A stretch of DNA of 64,000 nt from an uncultured Clostridia bacterium (GCA_947303185.1 CAMYXF010000006.1:62001-126000); one strand, 5' to 3'; shown: positions 51,047-60,684, numbered from the stretch's first letter. Numbers and translations: made by a program. The notes: a model not told the origin generated them from the letters alone.

Positions 51047-53125
51047 TCAGGCATCTCCCACATTATCCTCTGCGGTATTTTCTATTTTTGTATTGTTTTT
51101 GTCAACCTCAATTTCATGAGGATCGGCAAGAATAATCTCTTCTTCTGCTTGTCTCTTCTTATCGACAAATTGCTTCACTGCGATTCTTGCAGCCATGATG
51201 ATGATAAGAAGAACAACGACTGCAATAGCAACGATTATGAGTTCTTTTCCGGCTTTGCTGATTGTCTCAACCGTAACGTCAGTAGTAGATTTTTCACCTA
51301 TGACAGTCTCTTCAGCAAGTGCGGGAGAAGTCTCTGTAACCGTTGTCTGATCTGCGTTTTCAGTAGTTCCGGTAACCTTAGTTTCCGATGCAGGAGCAAG
51401 AGGCGCGGGTGTGATAGTTACGCCTGTGTAATCTGATAACGCGATGCCGTTTACTCCAAGCGGAACAGCATGGTCAAGACCGATGAATTCGCCTTCTTCA
51501 GTCTGCCAGAGAACCTCTTTTACGAAGTTGTATTTTTCTTCATCCCAGGTTTTGAAATCGTCTTTTACGAGTCCGCCGGTGTCACCGGAATTTGCGTTGA
51601 AGCACCAGAATGTATGATGCAGATGCTTCTCTGCGATGAGCTGTCTGAAGTATTCCATCCACTTCAGATTGTCGCCTTCCATGAAGCCGCCCCACTCACC
51701 TACGAAGATCGGTGCAATGCCTTCCTCCTGGATGTAGAGCCAGTAATCGTACCATGCATCTTCCATGAGTGATTCATATGTGAAGCCTCCCTGGAACCAG
51801 GGCTGCTCGTATACTCTCGGACCGTAATCGTGAGGTGAATAGATTATCTGTTTGTTGCGTTCAGGAGAACCGAAATCGATCGGATAATCCTTAACTGCCA
51901 TGAGGTTTGCACCCCACCATGTGTTGTAGTAATCGTCATCGTCATTAGTCGATACGAAGTTGTTTGTCTTGATGTCCTTGGGATAGATCTGAATTCCTTC
52001 AATGATGATCAGCGCATGAGGATTTGCATCGAGAACTGCGTTGCCTGCACGCTCTGCAACCTTCTTCCAGTTGTCAGGGCTGTCGGAATCGTTCCAGATT
52101 GCATGAGGTGTCTCGGAAGCTTTTCCGTGAGGCTCGTTCTTCAGATCGTATCCGATGATCGTGTCGTTATTCTTGTATCTTTCTGCGCACCATGAAAGAG
52201 CTTCAACGAAATCATCTTCAGTGATGTTTCCGTTATACCAGACAGGATGGTTATGTCCTGCGGCATCGGTTTTCGCGCAGTGGATATCGATGATGATCTT
52301 CATGCCGTTCTGCTCGCAAAGAGACAGAACATAATCGAAGATCTCAAGTGAATTCATTGAGTTGAGTTCTTCGTTATAAGCATTGTTGTAATTAGCTCTC
52401 GGGTATTCGCCGTTCTTCCACTGGAGAAGAAGTTCAGCACTCATGGGAACTCTTAAAACGTTGAATCCGTGGTCTGCGATAGACTTCAGAGTCTCCTTGA
52501 GATTGCAGTTCCAAACGCCGTCGAAAATATTGGTTCCTGTGTTATATCCGAACCAGTTGCAGCCTGTAAGCCAGACTTCCGTACCGTTCATGTCAACGAT
52601 GTGGGAACCTTCTGTTGTAAGCCAGTCGTCGCCTGCAACACCTTCAGTATTGCGTGCGGAATCGGGATTTGAGACCGGATCAGATGAATTGTTTCCTGAA
52701 TTATTTGCAGCTGTTGTTGATGCGGGTTCGTTAACTGAACCTGACTCTCCGTCTCCTGAAACAGATACGAGCTTTGCAGAATTAATGTCGCTGCCGGAAA
52801 CCTGGATACCGACCCTGCTGTCAAAACCCCAGCTGTTTGCTCCGGATGAAGAGCATGTCGCAGTTACCTGGTTGCCGCTGATATCGTAATCGTCGAAGCC
52901 CCATCCGCCAGCTGAATCGATTGAGCCGGAAAACTCGGCAACAACAGTAATGGTGTCATAACCGCTGCAGCCTGATAACTGGATCTCGAGCTGTCCGCCG
53001 CTTCCCCAACAGTTAGAAGTGGCTGATCCCGAAGGAGCCGCCAGCGATGTCATCGGAAATGCGGTGAGTATAAACACAGTTGTGATAAAAAGCAGAAGTA
53101 TCTTCTGCCCTATCCTGCGGCGCAT
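51047..53125 (-). CDS. Membrane-anchored GH5 cellulase with N-terminal beta-sandwich module
   Basis: The 692-residue protein has a signal peptide (to about 30), a Ser/Gly-rich beta-sandwich module (about 30-125, probably carbohydrate-binding) and a Ser/Asn linker. A GH5 domain (about 165-545) follows, with catalytic acid Glu331 in DLKNEPHG and nucleophile Glu477 in FVGEWGG. The conserved HCAKTDAAGHNHPVWY and YSPHDYGPRVY segments point to endo-beta-1,4-glucanases of the GH5_1-like type. A Thr-rich stalk leads to a C-terminal transmembrane helix (about 632-655) and acidic tail. The enzyme thus stays on the cell surface. Confidence 0.92.
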   Translation of the reverse strand: MRRRIGQKILLLFITTVFILTAFPMTSLAAPSGSATSNCWGSGGQLEIQLSGCSGYDTITVVAEFSGSIDSAGGWGFDDYDISGNQVTATCSSSGANSWGFDSRVGIQVSGSDINSAKLVSVSGDGESGSVNEPASTTAANNSGNNSSDPVSNPDSARNTEGVAGDDWLTTEGSHIVDMNGTEVWLTGCNWFGYNTGTNIFDGVWNCNLKETLKSIADHGFNVLRVPMSAELLLQWKNGEYPRANYNNAYNEELNSMNSLEIFDYVLSLCEQNGMKIIIDIHCAKTDAAGHNHPVWYNGNITEDDFVEALSWCAERYKNNDTIIGYDLKNEPHGKASETPHAIWNDSDSPDNWKKVAERAGNAVLDANPHALIIIEGIQIYPKDIKTNNFVSTNDDDDYYNTWWGANLMAVKDYPIDFGSPERNKQIIYSPHDYGPRVYEQPWFQGGFTYESLMEDAWYDYWLYIQEEGIAPIFVGEWGGFMEGDNLKWMEYFRQLIAEKHLHHTFWCFNANSGDTGGLVKDDFKTWDEEKYNFVKEVLWQTEEGEFIGLDHAVPLGVNGIALSDYTGVTITPAPLAPASETKVTGTTENADQTTVTETSPALAEETVIGEKSTTDVTVETISKAGKELIIVAIAVVVLLIIIMAARIAVKQFVDKKRQAEEEIILADPHEIEVDKNNTKIENTAEDNVGDA

Positions 53126-53137
53126 ATTATGCCTCCA

Positions 53138-53623
53138 TTAAAGTTCGATTTCTGCCTTGCGGCCGGAAGGTTGATACTGCTCGTACTTAACACCTGCTGC
53201 ATCAAGCATCTTGCGTGCAGCTCTGGTGGCGTCAGTATCGTGATACTTGTCATCGAAATAAACAACTCTTCCGACACGCTTCTGGATCAGAGCTTTTGTG
53301 CATTCATTGCAGGGGAAGAGAGTAACATAAACGGTCGAGCCGGCCAGATCGCCAGTCTTGGAATTGAGGATAGCGTTAAGTTCTGCGTGAGCTACGAAAG
53401 CATACTTGGTATCAAGCGTTCCGCCGTCACGTCCCCAGGGGAAGACTTCGTCGTCACATCCGCGGGGGAAACCGTTGTAACCTACAGATAAGATGTAATT
53501 GTCCTTGTCTACGATGCAGGCACCAACCTGAGTGCTGGGGTCCTTACTTCTCATTGAAGCAAGCTTAGCTACACCCATGAAATATTCATCCCAGGTGATA
53601 TAGTCAGATCTCTTATCGCTCAT
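53138..53623 (-). CDS. Deoxycytidylate deaminase (ComEB/dCMP deaminase family)
   Basis: The protein is about 161 residues from the ATG at 53623, with GGAGGAGTGT just upstream; the frame extending to 53686 is not needed. It has the zinc deaminase motifs VAHAELNAI (His and catalytic Glu) and PCNEC (two zinc cysteines), and the family start YITWDEYFMGVAKLASMRSKD. It converts dCMP to dUMP for thymidylate synthesis. It lies 12 nt before the cellulase gene with no functional link evident. Confidence 0.93.
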   Translation of the reverse strand: MSDKRSDYITWDEYFMGVAKLASMRSKDPSTQVGACIVDKDNYILSVGYNGFPRGCDDEVFPWGRDGGTLDTKYAFVAHAELNAILNSKTGDLAGSTVYVTLFPCNECTKALIQKRVGRVVYFDDKYHDTDATRAARKMLDAAGVKYEQYQPSGRKAEIEL

Positions 53624-53721
53624 ACACTCCTCCGATAATACAAGTGAAACACTCTTAATTTTATCCGAACAGGAGTTATGCCGCAATAAATTATAAAATA
53701 TATATAAGAACTTTGAGGTTA

Positions 53722-54771
53722 TCAGTGAATCTGCTCTTTGCGGGGTTCCATTACAAGACTCTCAACGAGATCCTCGTAAGATACTCCTGCAGCCTTCGCA
53801 GCCTCAGGGAGAAGCGATGCGTTGGTCATGCCGGGCAGATTGTTTGCCTCGATAAACCAGAACTCGTGCTTAGCGTCATCGTACATCATATCGACACGTC
53901 CGTACTGGGTCATTCGAAGGAGCTTAAAGATCTTCAATGCCATCTTCTGGCACTTCTTGTAGTCTTCCTCTTCTATCTGTGCGGGACAGACATGTGTTGT
54001 AAGTCCGTCCTGATACTTATTCTTGTAGTCGTAGAAACCTTCGTGGGGAATGATCTCCGTAACAGGCAGAACCTTGTCGTTAACGATAGAGATCGTGATC
54101 TCACGTGCCTTGATGTATTTCTCGATAAGGATCCTCTGGTGGTAGGAAGCCGCATAGTTGATGGCTGCCTCATACTCATCCTGTGACTTAACGATGGATA
54201 CGCCGCATGAAGAACCGTTGCCTATAGGCTTAACTACACAAGGGATGCCGATCTCTTCGCTTACTCTCTCGAATGTAAGCTTCTCGGGAACGTCGACTAT
54301 CCAGTCTGCAGTAAGATATCCTGCTGCTCTTGCAAGAGACTTGGAAAGATCCTTATCCATTGCGATTGCGCATCCTAAGTAATCACAACCGGTGTACTGG
54401 ATGTCGAAAGCGTCGAGAAGAGCCTGGACCTGTCCGTTTTCGCCGTGGCTTCCGTGAAGTCCTAAGAAGACTCTGTCAGCAAACTGGCACATCTCGATAA
54501 CTCTGGGACCTACCCAGCTCTTTCTTCCCCCGTGCTGTCTGATGATCTCATCAAGATCAGGTTCAGTCTCCGGAATAGTATATGAAAACGGGTTTACTGT
54601 GCCTCTTCTGAAGAATGTCTCACAGGGATCGTTGTTCTCGATTCCGTCATACAGATCAACAAGCGCAACCTCATGTCCCTTGGACAGAAGAGCATTGGCA
54701 ATAAGGCTTGCCGATTTAAGCGATACATCTCTCTCGGGCGATAAGCCGCCGCCAAGAACAGTAATTTTCAT
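53722..54771 (-). CDS. ddl: D-alanine--D-alanine ligase
   Basis: The 349-residue ATP-grasp enzyme shows GGGLSPERDVSLKSA at the N-terminus, LGLHGSHGENGQVQALLDAF, the ATP-binding CVVKPIGNGSSCGVS and EKYIKAREI strands, and the metal-binding FWFIEANNLPGMTNASLLPE. These are the Ddl family motifs. The enzyme joins two D-Ala for peptidoglycan precursors. AAAAGGGG precedes the ATG. The active-site Tyr/Phe position that separates D-Ala from D-lactate specificity was not assigned. Confidence 0.93.
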   Translation of the reverse strand: MKITVLGGGLSPERDVSLKSASLIANALLSKGHEVALVDLYDGIENNDPCETFFRRGTVNPFSYTIPETEPDLDEIIRQHGGRKSWVGPRVIEMCQFADRVFLGLHGSHGENGQVQALLDAFDIQYTGCDYLGCAIAMDKDLSKSLARAAGYLTADWIVDVPEKLTFERVSEEIGIPCVVKPIGNGSSCGVSIVKSQDEYEAAINYAASYHQRILIEKYIKAREITISIVNDKVLPVTEIIPHEGFYDYKNKYQDGLTTHVCPAQIEEEDYKKCQKMALKIFKLLRMTQYGRVDMMYDDAKHEFWFIEANNLPGMTNASLLPEAAKAAGVSYEDLVESLVMEPRKEQIH

Positions 54772-54925
54772 ACAAATTCCCCTTTTAACGCAAGATAGAC
54801 AGATTATACTCTTTTTCGTGTGGTCTCTTCATTGATACCGACAAATTGCCACATGTTTGTAAAAAGCGATCTTATGATAAGATTATTGGGATTAGCTTAT
54901 ATAAAAATATAATAAGGGGATTAAT

Positions 54926-57775
54926 ATGCTCGCGATCTTATATTTGATGTTATGTGCCGCATTCGGTATGTGCTTTGTCGGCCTTACGGTACCGGATGTA
55001 CGAAGGTTATACGTTGCCTGCAGTTCTTCTGCAAAGGCTATAACACACATACCAAATACGCTGTTCACAGTTCCGGCAGGTATCGTTACCGGTATGCTCT
55101 GCGTACCTTTCTTTAACTACTACGTCACTCTCGGTCTTTCATATATCGTAGACAGCGGTGAAGTCTGCAAGAAGATCGGTGTTCTCGTAACAGTCGCTTT
55201 CTTCCTCTGGATGATCCTTACATGCCTCATCCTCATCAACCGCAAGAGAATCAAGCGTGAAGAGCTTAAGGCTTCAGGTTCCACAACTATCGAAGACTAT
55301 AAGTTCAACGTTGTAGATTCCATCTTCTACGGTGTCGTTATCCTCGGCATCACAATCGCAGCCACATTCCTTATGTTCTACACATACAGGATCAACGGAA
55401 ACACACTTTTGAACGGTTCTTCCACATTCTCAGACCTCTCGCCCCACACGGCCATGGTCTCTTCTTTCGGTAAGGGCTTTAACTTCCCTACACAGTACAT
55501 GCATTATTCAGGAGACGGAATCAAGTATCACTTCCTCTTCTATTTCCTCGCAGGTACTCTCCAGTATCTCGGACTCCCTATCGATTACGCACTCAACCTG
55601 CCTTCAATCATGGCCATGATCTGCGCTCTCGTTCTTTTGGGACTTCTTGCAGTACTTATCAGCTCCAGACGTGCCGCATTCCTCGTAGCACCCTTACTCG
55701 TATTCTTCAGAAGTTCACTTAACGTCTTCTATCACATTAAGGAAATCACAGCTACAGGTGCCACAACATCACAGGCAGTTAACGAGATCCTCAAGTCATC
55801 AATATGGTATGCAGTTACCGATTACGACGGATGGGGAATCTGGGCTATCAACGTTTATCCCAACCAGCGCCACCTCATGCTCGGCGTAGCGGTTATTATT
55901 CTTATGGTCATCCTCTTCCTGCCTTTCGTAAGAAGACTCGGCATTTCCGTCTCCCGTGCAGGCAGCTTCGGCGACGCTGTAAAAGCTTTCATCGCTTCAA
56001 AGAATGCATGGCTCATAAGATCCGGTGACCCTCTCTACCCTCTTTCGATCACTATCCTGGCATGCGTTCTCGTTATCGTAATGCCTTATTTCCACGGTTC
56101 ATGCCTTATCGCACTTCTTCTCGTGCTCTTCGGCATGGCTATATTCTCCGAGAGCAGACTTCTCTATGCTGCAGTAGCCGTATGCGCTGTTGTATCTTCA
56201 TTTGTTCAGACTCTCGCATTCTCAGGCGGATACAAGAACGTCGTATCCTTCGAGTTCAAGCCGGGCTTCATTCTTGAGAATCCCACAGTCTCATCTGTTG
56301 CACAGTATCTCCTGATCGTTACGGGATTAACACTCATTCTCGGCGTGATCTTCGCACTTACGGCACTCGTAGTGGACATCATCCGCAAGAAGCCCGTACA
56401 CCGCTTCCTGCTCTTCCTCTGCGTGCTCAACCCCATGATCTTTGCATTCCTCTTCAAGGTTTCCCTTGAGATGCTCGCAAACCACAAGTTCATCCAGGTA
56501 TCACTTATCCTCGTTGATGCATTCGTTGCAGCTCTGATCGCTAACCTTCTTTACATCCCGCTCAAGCGCAGAAAGGCTGAAGGCACTGAGGATGCTGCAG
56601 ATGAAGACAGCGCTGATGCTTCCGCTATCGACGGTGAACTCGCTGTTGCAGCAGCTGATGCAGGCGTAAGAACTCCTGCTATTGCTGAGACAAGCGCATT
56701 CGGTGACTCTTCCGAAAACGCTGGCGAGACAGCAACACCTGACATCAAGGCTCTTGAAGAGCACACAGGTGTTGATGCCGACGTTGCCAGCCTTGGCGGT
56801 GATTCTGCCGATGAAAAGACAGAAGAGATCAAGGAAGAGGCACTTCCCGCAGAGCTCATGTTCGGTGATGAGAAGAAAGATTCCGAAGAAGCTGAGTCTT
56901 CTGAAGAGATAACAGAAGAGCTCTTCGAAGTCACAGATGATAATGCCGAAGGCGAAAAGAAGGAAGAAACTGCTGAAGAATCTTCCGAAGAGAAATCTGA
57001 AGAAAAGGCCGCTGAGAGTGATGTTTCCGACAAGCCTGTCAAGGAATCAATTCCTGATGAGACTCACGTTGCAATGCGTCCCGGTTCGCTCGCTGCAAGC
57101 ACAAGCTTCACATTCGGTGAAGAAGAACCCGCAGATACCAATGTTGCTATCGAATCTGCAGAAGAGCCTGTTGAAGTAACATCTGTTGCTGCTGCAGAAA
57201 TCAACACTGATTCATTGAAGCACGAGCCCGTTGCTCCCAAGAAATCCAAGGGATTATCACTCCCTGCATGGATCGCTTTGGAAGTTGCAGGCGTTATCCT
57301 CGCACTCGCACTCATGGTTCCTCTTACGGCTACGGGTGTCAGCGAGTGGGCTACTTACGTTAACCTCAACCGCGTACCTCTTACGATGAGTGCTGACTCT
57401 CCTGTTACCGAGTGGATTATTGAGAATACTGATCCCGATGACGTATTCCTCACACCTATGTGGTCCATGAACCGCTTCATTCTTGCAGGACGTCCCATGT
57501 ACTACGGCTGGCCTTACTACGCATGGTCTGCTGGCCACGACACATACACGAGAGATACCATCTATCTGTGGCTCATCACAGGCTGCGGCGGCGATATCGA
57601 TGAATTCACAAGATATTGCAAAGAGCGTAACATCAGATACCTCATCGTCGATCCTGACTTCGAGACGACAGACTTCGGCAACGGAATTACTTTCAATAAG
57701 TCATTCTTTGAGGATAATCTCACACAGGTTGCTTACTTCGCAGAAGAGGACACAACCATCTACAAGATCTTCTGA
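54926..57775 (+). CDS. Large GT-C-like membrane protein with acidic insertion
   Basis: The 949-residue protein has about twelve hydrophobic segments between residues 1 and 545. An outside loop holds YSGDGIKYHFLFYFLAGTLQ, whose early Asp is the kind of residue used by GT-C glycosyltransferases acting on lipid-linked sugars. Residues 550-800 are a Glu/Asp/Ser/Ala-rich, probably disordered insertion. One more helix (about 779-800) and a C-terminal outside domain follow (PMYYGWPYYAWSAGHDTYTR, CKERNIRYLIVDPDF). AAGGGG precedes the ATG. Glycosyltransferase activity is an inference from topology; the acidic insertion is unusual. Confidence 0.65.
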   Translation: MLAILYLMLCAAFGMCFVGLTVPDVRRLYVACSSSAKAITHIPNTLFTVPAGIVTGMLCVPFFNYYVTLGLSYIVDSGEVCKKIGVLVTVAFFLWMILTCLILINRKRIKREELKASGSTTIEDYKFNVVDSIFYGVVILGITIAATFLMFYTYRINGNTLLNGSSTFSDLSPHTAMVSSFGKGFNFPTQYMHYSGDGIKYHFLFYFLAGTLQYLGLPIDYALNLPSIMAMICALVLLGLLAVLISSRRAAFLVAPLLVFFRSSLNVFYHIKEITATGATTSQAVNEILKSSIWYAVTDYDGWGIWAINVYPNQRHLMLGVAVIILMVILFLPFVRRLGISVSRAGSFGDAVKAFIASKNAWLIRSGDPLYPLSITILACVLVIVMPYFHGSCLIALLLVLFGMAIFSESRLLYAAVAVCAVVSSFVQTLAFSGGYKNVVSFEFKPGFILENPTVSSVAQYLLIVTGLTLILGVIFALTALVVDIIRKKPVHRFLLFLCVLNPMIFAFLFKVSLEMLANHKFIQVSLILVDAFVAALIANLLYIPLKRRKAEGTEDAADEDSADASAIDGELAVAAADAGVRTPAIAETSAFGDSSENAGETATPDIKALEEHTGVDADVASLGGDSADEKTEEIKEEALPAELMFGDEKKDSEEAESSEEITEELFEVTDDNAEGEKKEETAEESSEEKSEEKAAESDVSDKPVKESIPDETHVAMRPGSLAASTSFTFGEEEPADTNVAIESAEEPVEVTSVAAAEINTDSLKHEPVAPKKSKGLSLPAWIALEVAGVILALALMVPLTATGVSEWATYVNLNRVPLTMSADSPVTEWIIENTDPDDVFLTPMWSMNRFILAGRPMYYGWPYYAWSAGHDTYTRDTIYLWLITGCGGDIDEFTRYCKERNIRYLIVDPDFETTDFGNGITFNKSFFEDNLTQVAYFAEEDTTIYKIF

Positions 57776-57787
57776 TCTTAAAAGATA

Positions 57788-59707
57788 TCAGTTTGACTGA
57801 TTATTCTTGTGGTATTCGTTCTTGATCTCATACATCAGCTTGTCAGCTTCATCGACGTAGTCGGTAACTGACTTGTCTGATTTGGGATCGGAGAGCACAT
57901 AGCCGATACTTACAGAGAATCTGACCGGATTAAAACCAAGGTCGTTTTCTTTCTCGATATAGGCATTTATGCTGCGTCTGATATTCTCGGCATACTGCTT
58001 GTTTGCGTTTGCGGCAATTATCAGGAACTCGTCTCCGCCATAACGGATACCGATCGCATTGTCATTATTGATGCTTTCTTTAATGCCCGCAGCTACGGTA
58101 ATTATCGCCTTGTCTCCGAAAACATGTCCGTATTTGTCGTTGATCAGCTTAAGATCGTTGATGTCGGCAAACATTATCATGGCACTCTTGCGGTGCACTT
58201 TACTCTCATCTATTAGCGGAACTGCATGGCTCACAAAACAGAATCTGTTATAAAGACCTGTCATGGGATCCCTGTCGTACATGTATCTGAGTTCTTTGTT
58301 TACCATCTCAAGACGGATCGTTATCCTGAAGTGCAGCAGGGTCTGCTCCATCTTTTCGAGATATTCGTATACACGGTAGTCTTCCTGGATAACAGTCGTA
58401 CCGTCAACGAAGACCACGTAGCCATAGTTATACTCTGCGTTCTGCAAGGGATAGAAGAAATAAAGATGCTGCTCACCCTTCTTCTTGATGAAGCCCGGCA
58501 TTCTTAAGCGCTTATCTATCAGTTCGTCAGCATCCTCGCCGTTCCTTAACGCTACAGCGGCATCGAAATCAGCCTCATAGCATTCGGATAGGCATTCAAA
58601 CTCTTCGGATACCGCATCTTCAAAATAGTACTTGTTCAGCATCAGGAAGAAGTTTCCGCGGAAATACTCGTTATTCGAATGGTAGTACTTCCTGAGGTTC
58701 ACCTTCATGTCATCGTAGTCAGTTGATTCCAGTATAGCGTTTCTCTCACCGCGCATAAAACGGTTAAAGTAGCTGGACTGGTTGTTCTTCGCATGAATGC
58801 CGCTGCAGTATTTTCTTCTTCTGATGTTATATTGGTTGTCTGCTTCGGTATTGCAGCCGCAGCTCTCGCCCAGAACAAGCTTTGAAGCTACAGACACATC
58901 CAGCGAATCCGTCTTGCCTTCCACTATCTCATAAAGCAGCTTGCAGCTCTCATATCCGATAGTCTCATAGTCCTGATCGACCGTCGTAAGGGCAGGATAA
59001 GAAATTCCGGACTCTTCTATGTTGTCAAAACCGGTAACGATAATGTCAGCGGGGAGATTAAACCCTCTTTCAATGAACCTGTTTATTACCGCCAGAGCCA
59101 TGATGTCATTGGCGCATACGATGGCGTCGGGAAGAGCATTTTCCGAATCGATAAGTTTATCGGCAAACTCAACGGATTTTTCAGGGGTCCAGTCGCCGTA
59201 GCCTATATCATCGCTGCTTAATTCAATGCCATGACTTTCGAGCACATTGCGGACTACGCGTTCTCTGTCTATCGTATCCACATGTTCCCTGGCACCGCCA
59301 AGATATGCGAGTCTTTTGACGTTGTGATCTGTTACAAGATGCTCGACAAGGTTCTTCATTCCCTCTTCGTTGTTGTTGCCAACATAGGCAATACCGTCGA
59401 ACTTCATGCCGATACTGACAACCGGAACGCCCTGTTCCTTGGCTCTCATGCAGAGCTTCTCGGCTGTGGGAATGTTATTTAAGAGATTTGAAAAGACGAT
59501 AAGCCCGTCATATTCTTCAAGCTTCGCAAGGTCATAGATATTGAGCTGGCCCTTATTCGTGGCATCGCTTCTGTTATTGGCCGCAAAACTTATGTAAAAA
59601 TGGACATCCAGATCGTTGGCAGTGGAGTATCTTTTAATACCCTCAATAGCCTTGAGGGTAATGCTTCCATTATATCCGTTTGAGTAAATGGCGATCCTGT
59701 GCTTCAT
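57788..59707 (-). CDS. Sugar-binding (LacI/Peripla_BP_3-type) domain fused to GGDEF diguanylate cyclase
   Basis: The 639-residue protein begins directly with a LacI-type ligand-binding domain (HRIAIYSNGYNGSITLKAIE, DAIVCANDIMALAVINRFIE, IIVTGFDNIE) but has no helix-turn-helix. A middle region of about 170 residues is followed by a GGDEF domain (DPMTGLYNRFCF, RYGGDEF with GGDEF at 557-561). There is no signal peptide or helix, so it senses ligand in the cytoplasm. The cyclase site is intact; the RxxD inhibitory site is not seen. The ATG lacks a clear ribosome site. I infer c-di-GMP production controlled by a sugar-like ligand. Confidence 0.88.
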   Translation of the reverse strand: MKHRIAIYSNGYNGSITLKAIEGIKRYSTANDLDVHFYISFAANNRSDATNKGQLNIYDLAKLEEYDGLIVFSNLLNNIPTAEKLCMRAKEQGVPVVSIGMKFDGIAYVGNNNEEGMKNLVEHLVTDHNVKRLAYLGGAREHVDTIDRERVVRNVLESHGIELSSDDIGYGDWTPEKSVEFADKLIDSENALPDAIVCANDIMALAVINRFIERGFNLPADIIVTGFDNIEESGISYPALTTVDQDYETIGYESCKLLYEIVEGKTDSLDVSVASKLVLGESCGCNTEADNQYNIRRRKYCSGIHAKNNQSSYFNRFMRGERNAILESTDYDDMKVNLRKYYHSNNEYFRGNFFLMLNKYYFEDAVSEEFECLSECYEADFDAAVALRNGEDADELIDKRLRMPGFIKKKGEQHLYFFYPLQNAEYNYGYVVFVDGTTVIQEDYRVYEYLEKMEQTLLHFRITIRLEMVNKELRYMYDRDPMTGLYNRFCFVSHAVPLIDESKVHRKSAMIMFADINDLKLINDKYGHVFGDKAIITVAAGIKESINNDNAIGIRYGGDEFLIIAANANKQYAENIRRSINAYIEKENDLGFNPVRFSVSIGYVLSDPKSDKSVTDYVDEADKLMYEIKNEYHKNNQSN

Positions 59708-59797
59708 AAAGAAAAAAGGAAAATAAAGGGCCTGAATCTATCCAATCGGTATTATACCACTAGCAAATCAAAAATCTTTAATCAATCTTATAACATG

Positions 59798-59806
59798 TGA
59801 TATAAT
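59798..59806 (+). promoter_or_regulatory. Extended -10 promoter before the gene at 59874
   Basis: TGTGATATAATC contains an extended -10 with TATAAT at 59801-59806. It resembles the core of the 25-bp module at 3336, 8436 and 12409 but does not share the downstream part. It lies about 68 nt before the ATG. Confidence 0.45.
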
Positions 59807-59873
59807 CTTTCTGCTCGGAACCGGTTGCCGGGTATGAATAAGGGAATATTAATCGGATTAAGGGAAATTTAAA

Positions 59874-60557
59874 ATGAGTGTAGACACATTAACGAAGCTG
59901 CTTTACTGCAGCTTTCCTTTCGTAGTCATAATCACTGTAGTTATTTATGTGATTGTGAATTCCAAGAAGGTAAAAGACAGAGGGGATATTGATACTACCC
60001 CGCCCCAGTTCTACGGCATGCGTTCTCCTACCAATGAAGAAGCAGCCATGATAAAGAAGCAGCTGGCGCCAAGAAACGGCAAGGTCTCAATCATACTCGG
60101 CTTTATCATGGTTCCGCTTGCTGCCATTATCGGCGGCAGTGCTTACAGCATGTATGGTAAGGAAGACACAGCAGTCGTTATCATTATGGGCTCTGTTGCA
60201 GTTGGCGTACTATTGATGTACATCGGTATTATATCCATGCCTCTGTACATGATGATCAGTCTGAACAAAAAACTTTATTCTGTCGGTGAATGCTATTTCG
60301 CAGACGTAAATCATTATGTCCGTGTAAATCACAAGGGCATTCCCTGCGATGTATACCATGCCGTTATTAAGGACCAGGCCGGTCAGATCTGGGAGACAGA
60401 TCTCCCCAAAGACCTCCGCTTTGTGGAAGTCGGAACAAGATGTCTTGTAGTCATCTATGCATCCGAAAAGAAGGTCAACAAATCTGTGACAAGCGGCAAG
60501 AGCCTCTACAGAAGAGATATTTTCGTATTCCCGGAAGATTTGATGAGATACAAGTAA
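59874..60557 (+). CDS. Membrane protein with three helices, unknown function
   Basis: The 227-residue protein has an N-terminal transmembrane helix (about 10-29), a cytoplasmic loop, two more helices (about 72-93 and 98-124) and a C-terminal domain of about 95 residues (VNHYVRVNHKGIPCDVYHAV onward) that looks like a small beta-barrel. AAGGGAAATT precedes the ATG. It is convergent with the hydrogenase operon, and hairpins follow its stop. No family is recognised. Confidence 0.7.
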   Translation: MSVDTLTKLLYCSFPFVVIITVVIYVIVNSKKVKDRGDIDTTPPQFYGMRSPTNEEAAMIKKQLAPRNGKVSIILGFIMVPLAAIIGGSAYSMYGKEDTAVVIIMGSVAVGVLLMYIGIISMPLYMMISLNKKLYSVGECYFADVNHYVRVNHKGIPCDVYHAVIKDQAGQIWETDLPKDLRFVEVGTRCLVVIYASEKKVNKSVTSGKSLYRRDIFVFPEDLMRYK

Positions 60558-60568
60558 TCCCGCCCGCG

Positions 60569-60663
60569 TTTTATACTTGAACGCTCGAAAAGCGCCCTCC
60601 CAAGTATAAAAATCCTGAAATTTTATACTTGAGGTCCCTGTTTTCGGGGTGCGAAGTATAAAA
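60569..60663. repeat. Two tandem hairpins (TTTTATACTT family)
   Basis: The stem TTTTATACTTG / CAAGTATAAAA (60569-60579/60601-60611) is followed by TTTTATACTT / AAGTATAAAA (60621-60630/60654-60663). Each has a GC-rich inner hairpin that differs between copies (CGCT-AGCG and CCC-GGG). The outer stem is thus kept while the inside varies. Confidence 0.8.
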
Positions 60664-60684
60664 GCAAATCAAATAATCACAAAA

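Noticed and set aside
50269..53125. Cellulosome (dockerin/cohesin) interpretation
   Set aside because: No dockerin calcium-loop repeats or cohesin domains are visible; the cellulase ends in a transmembrane helix instead.
56551..57042. 163-codon Ser-rich minus-strand frame
   Set aside because: Antisense shadow of the acidic insertion of the membrane protein at 54926.
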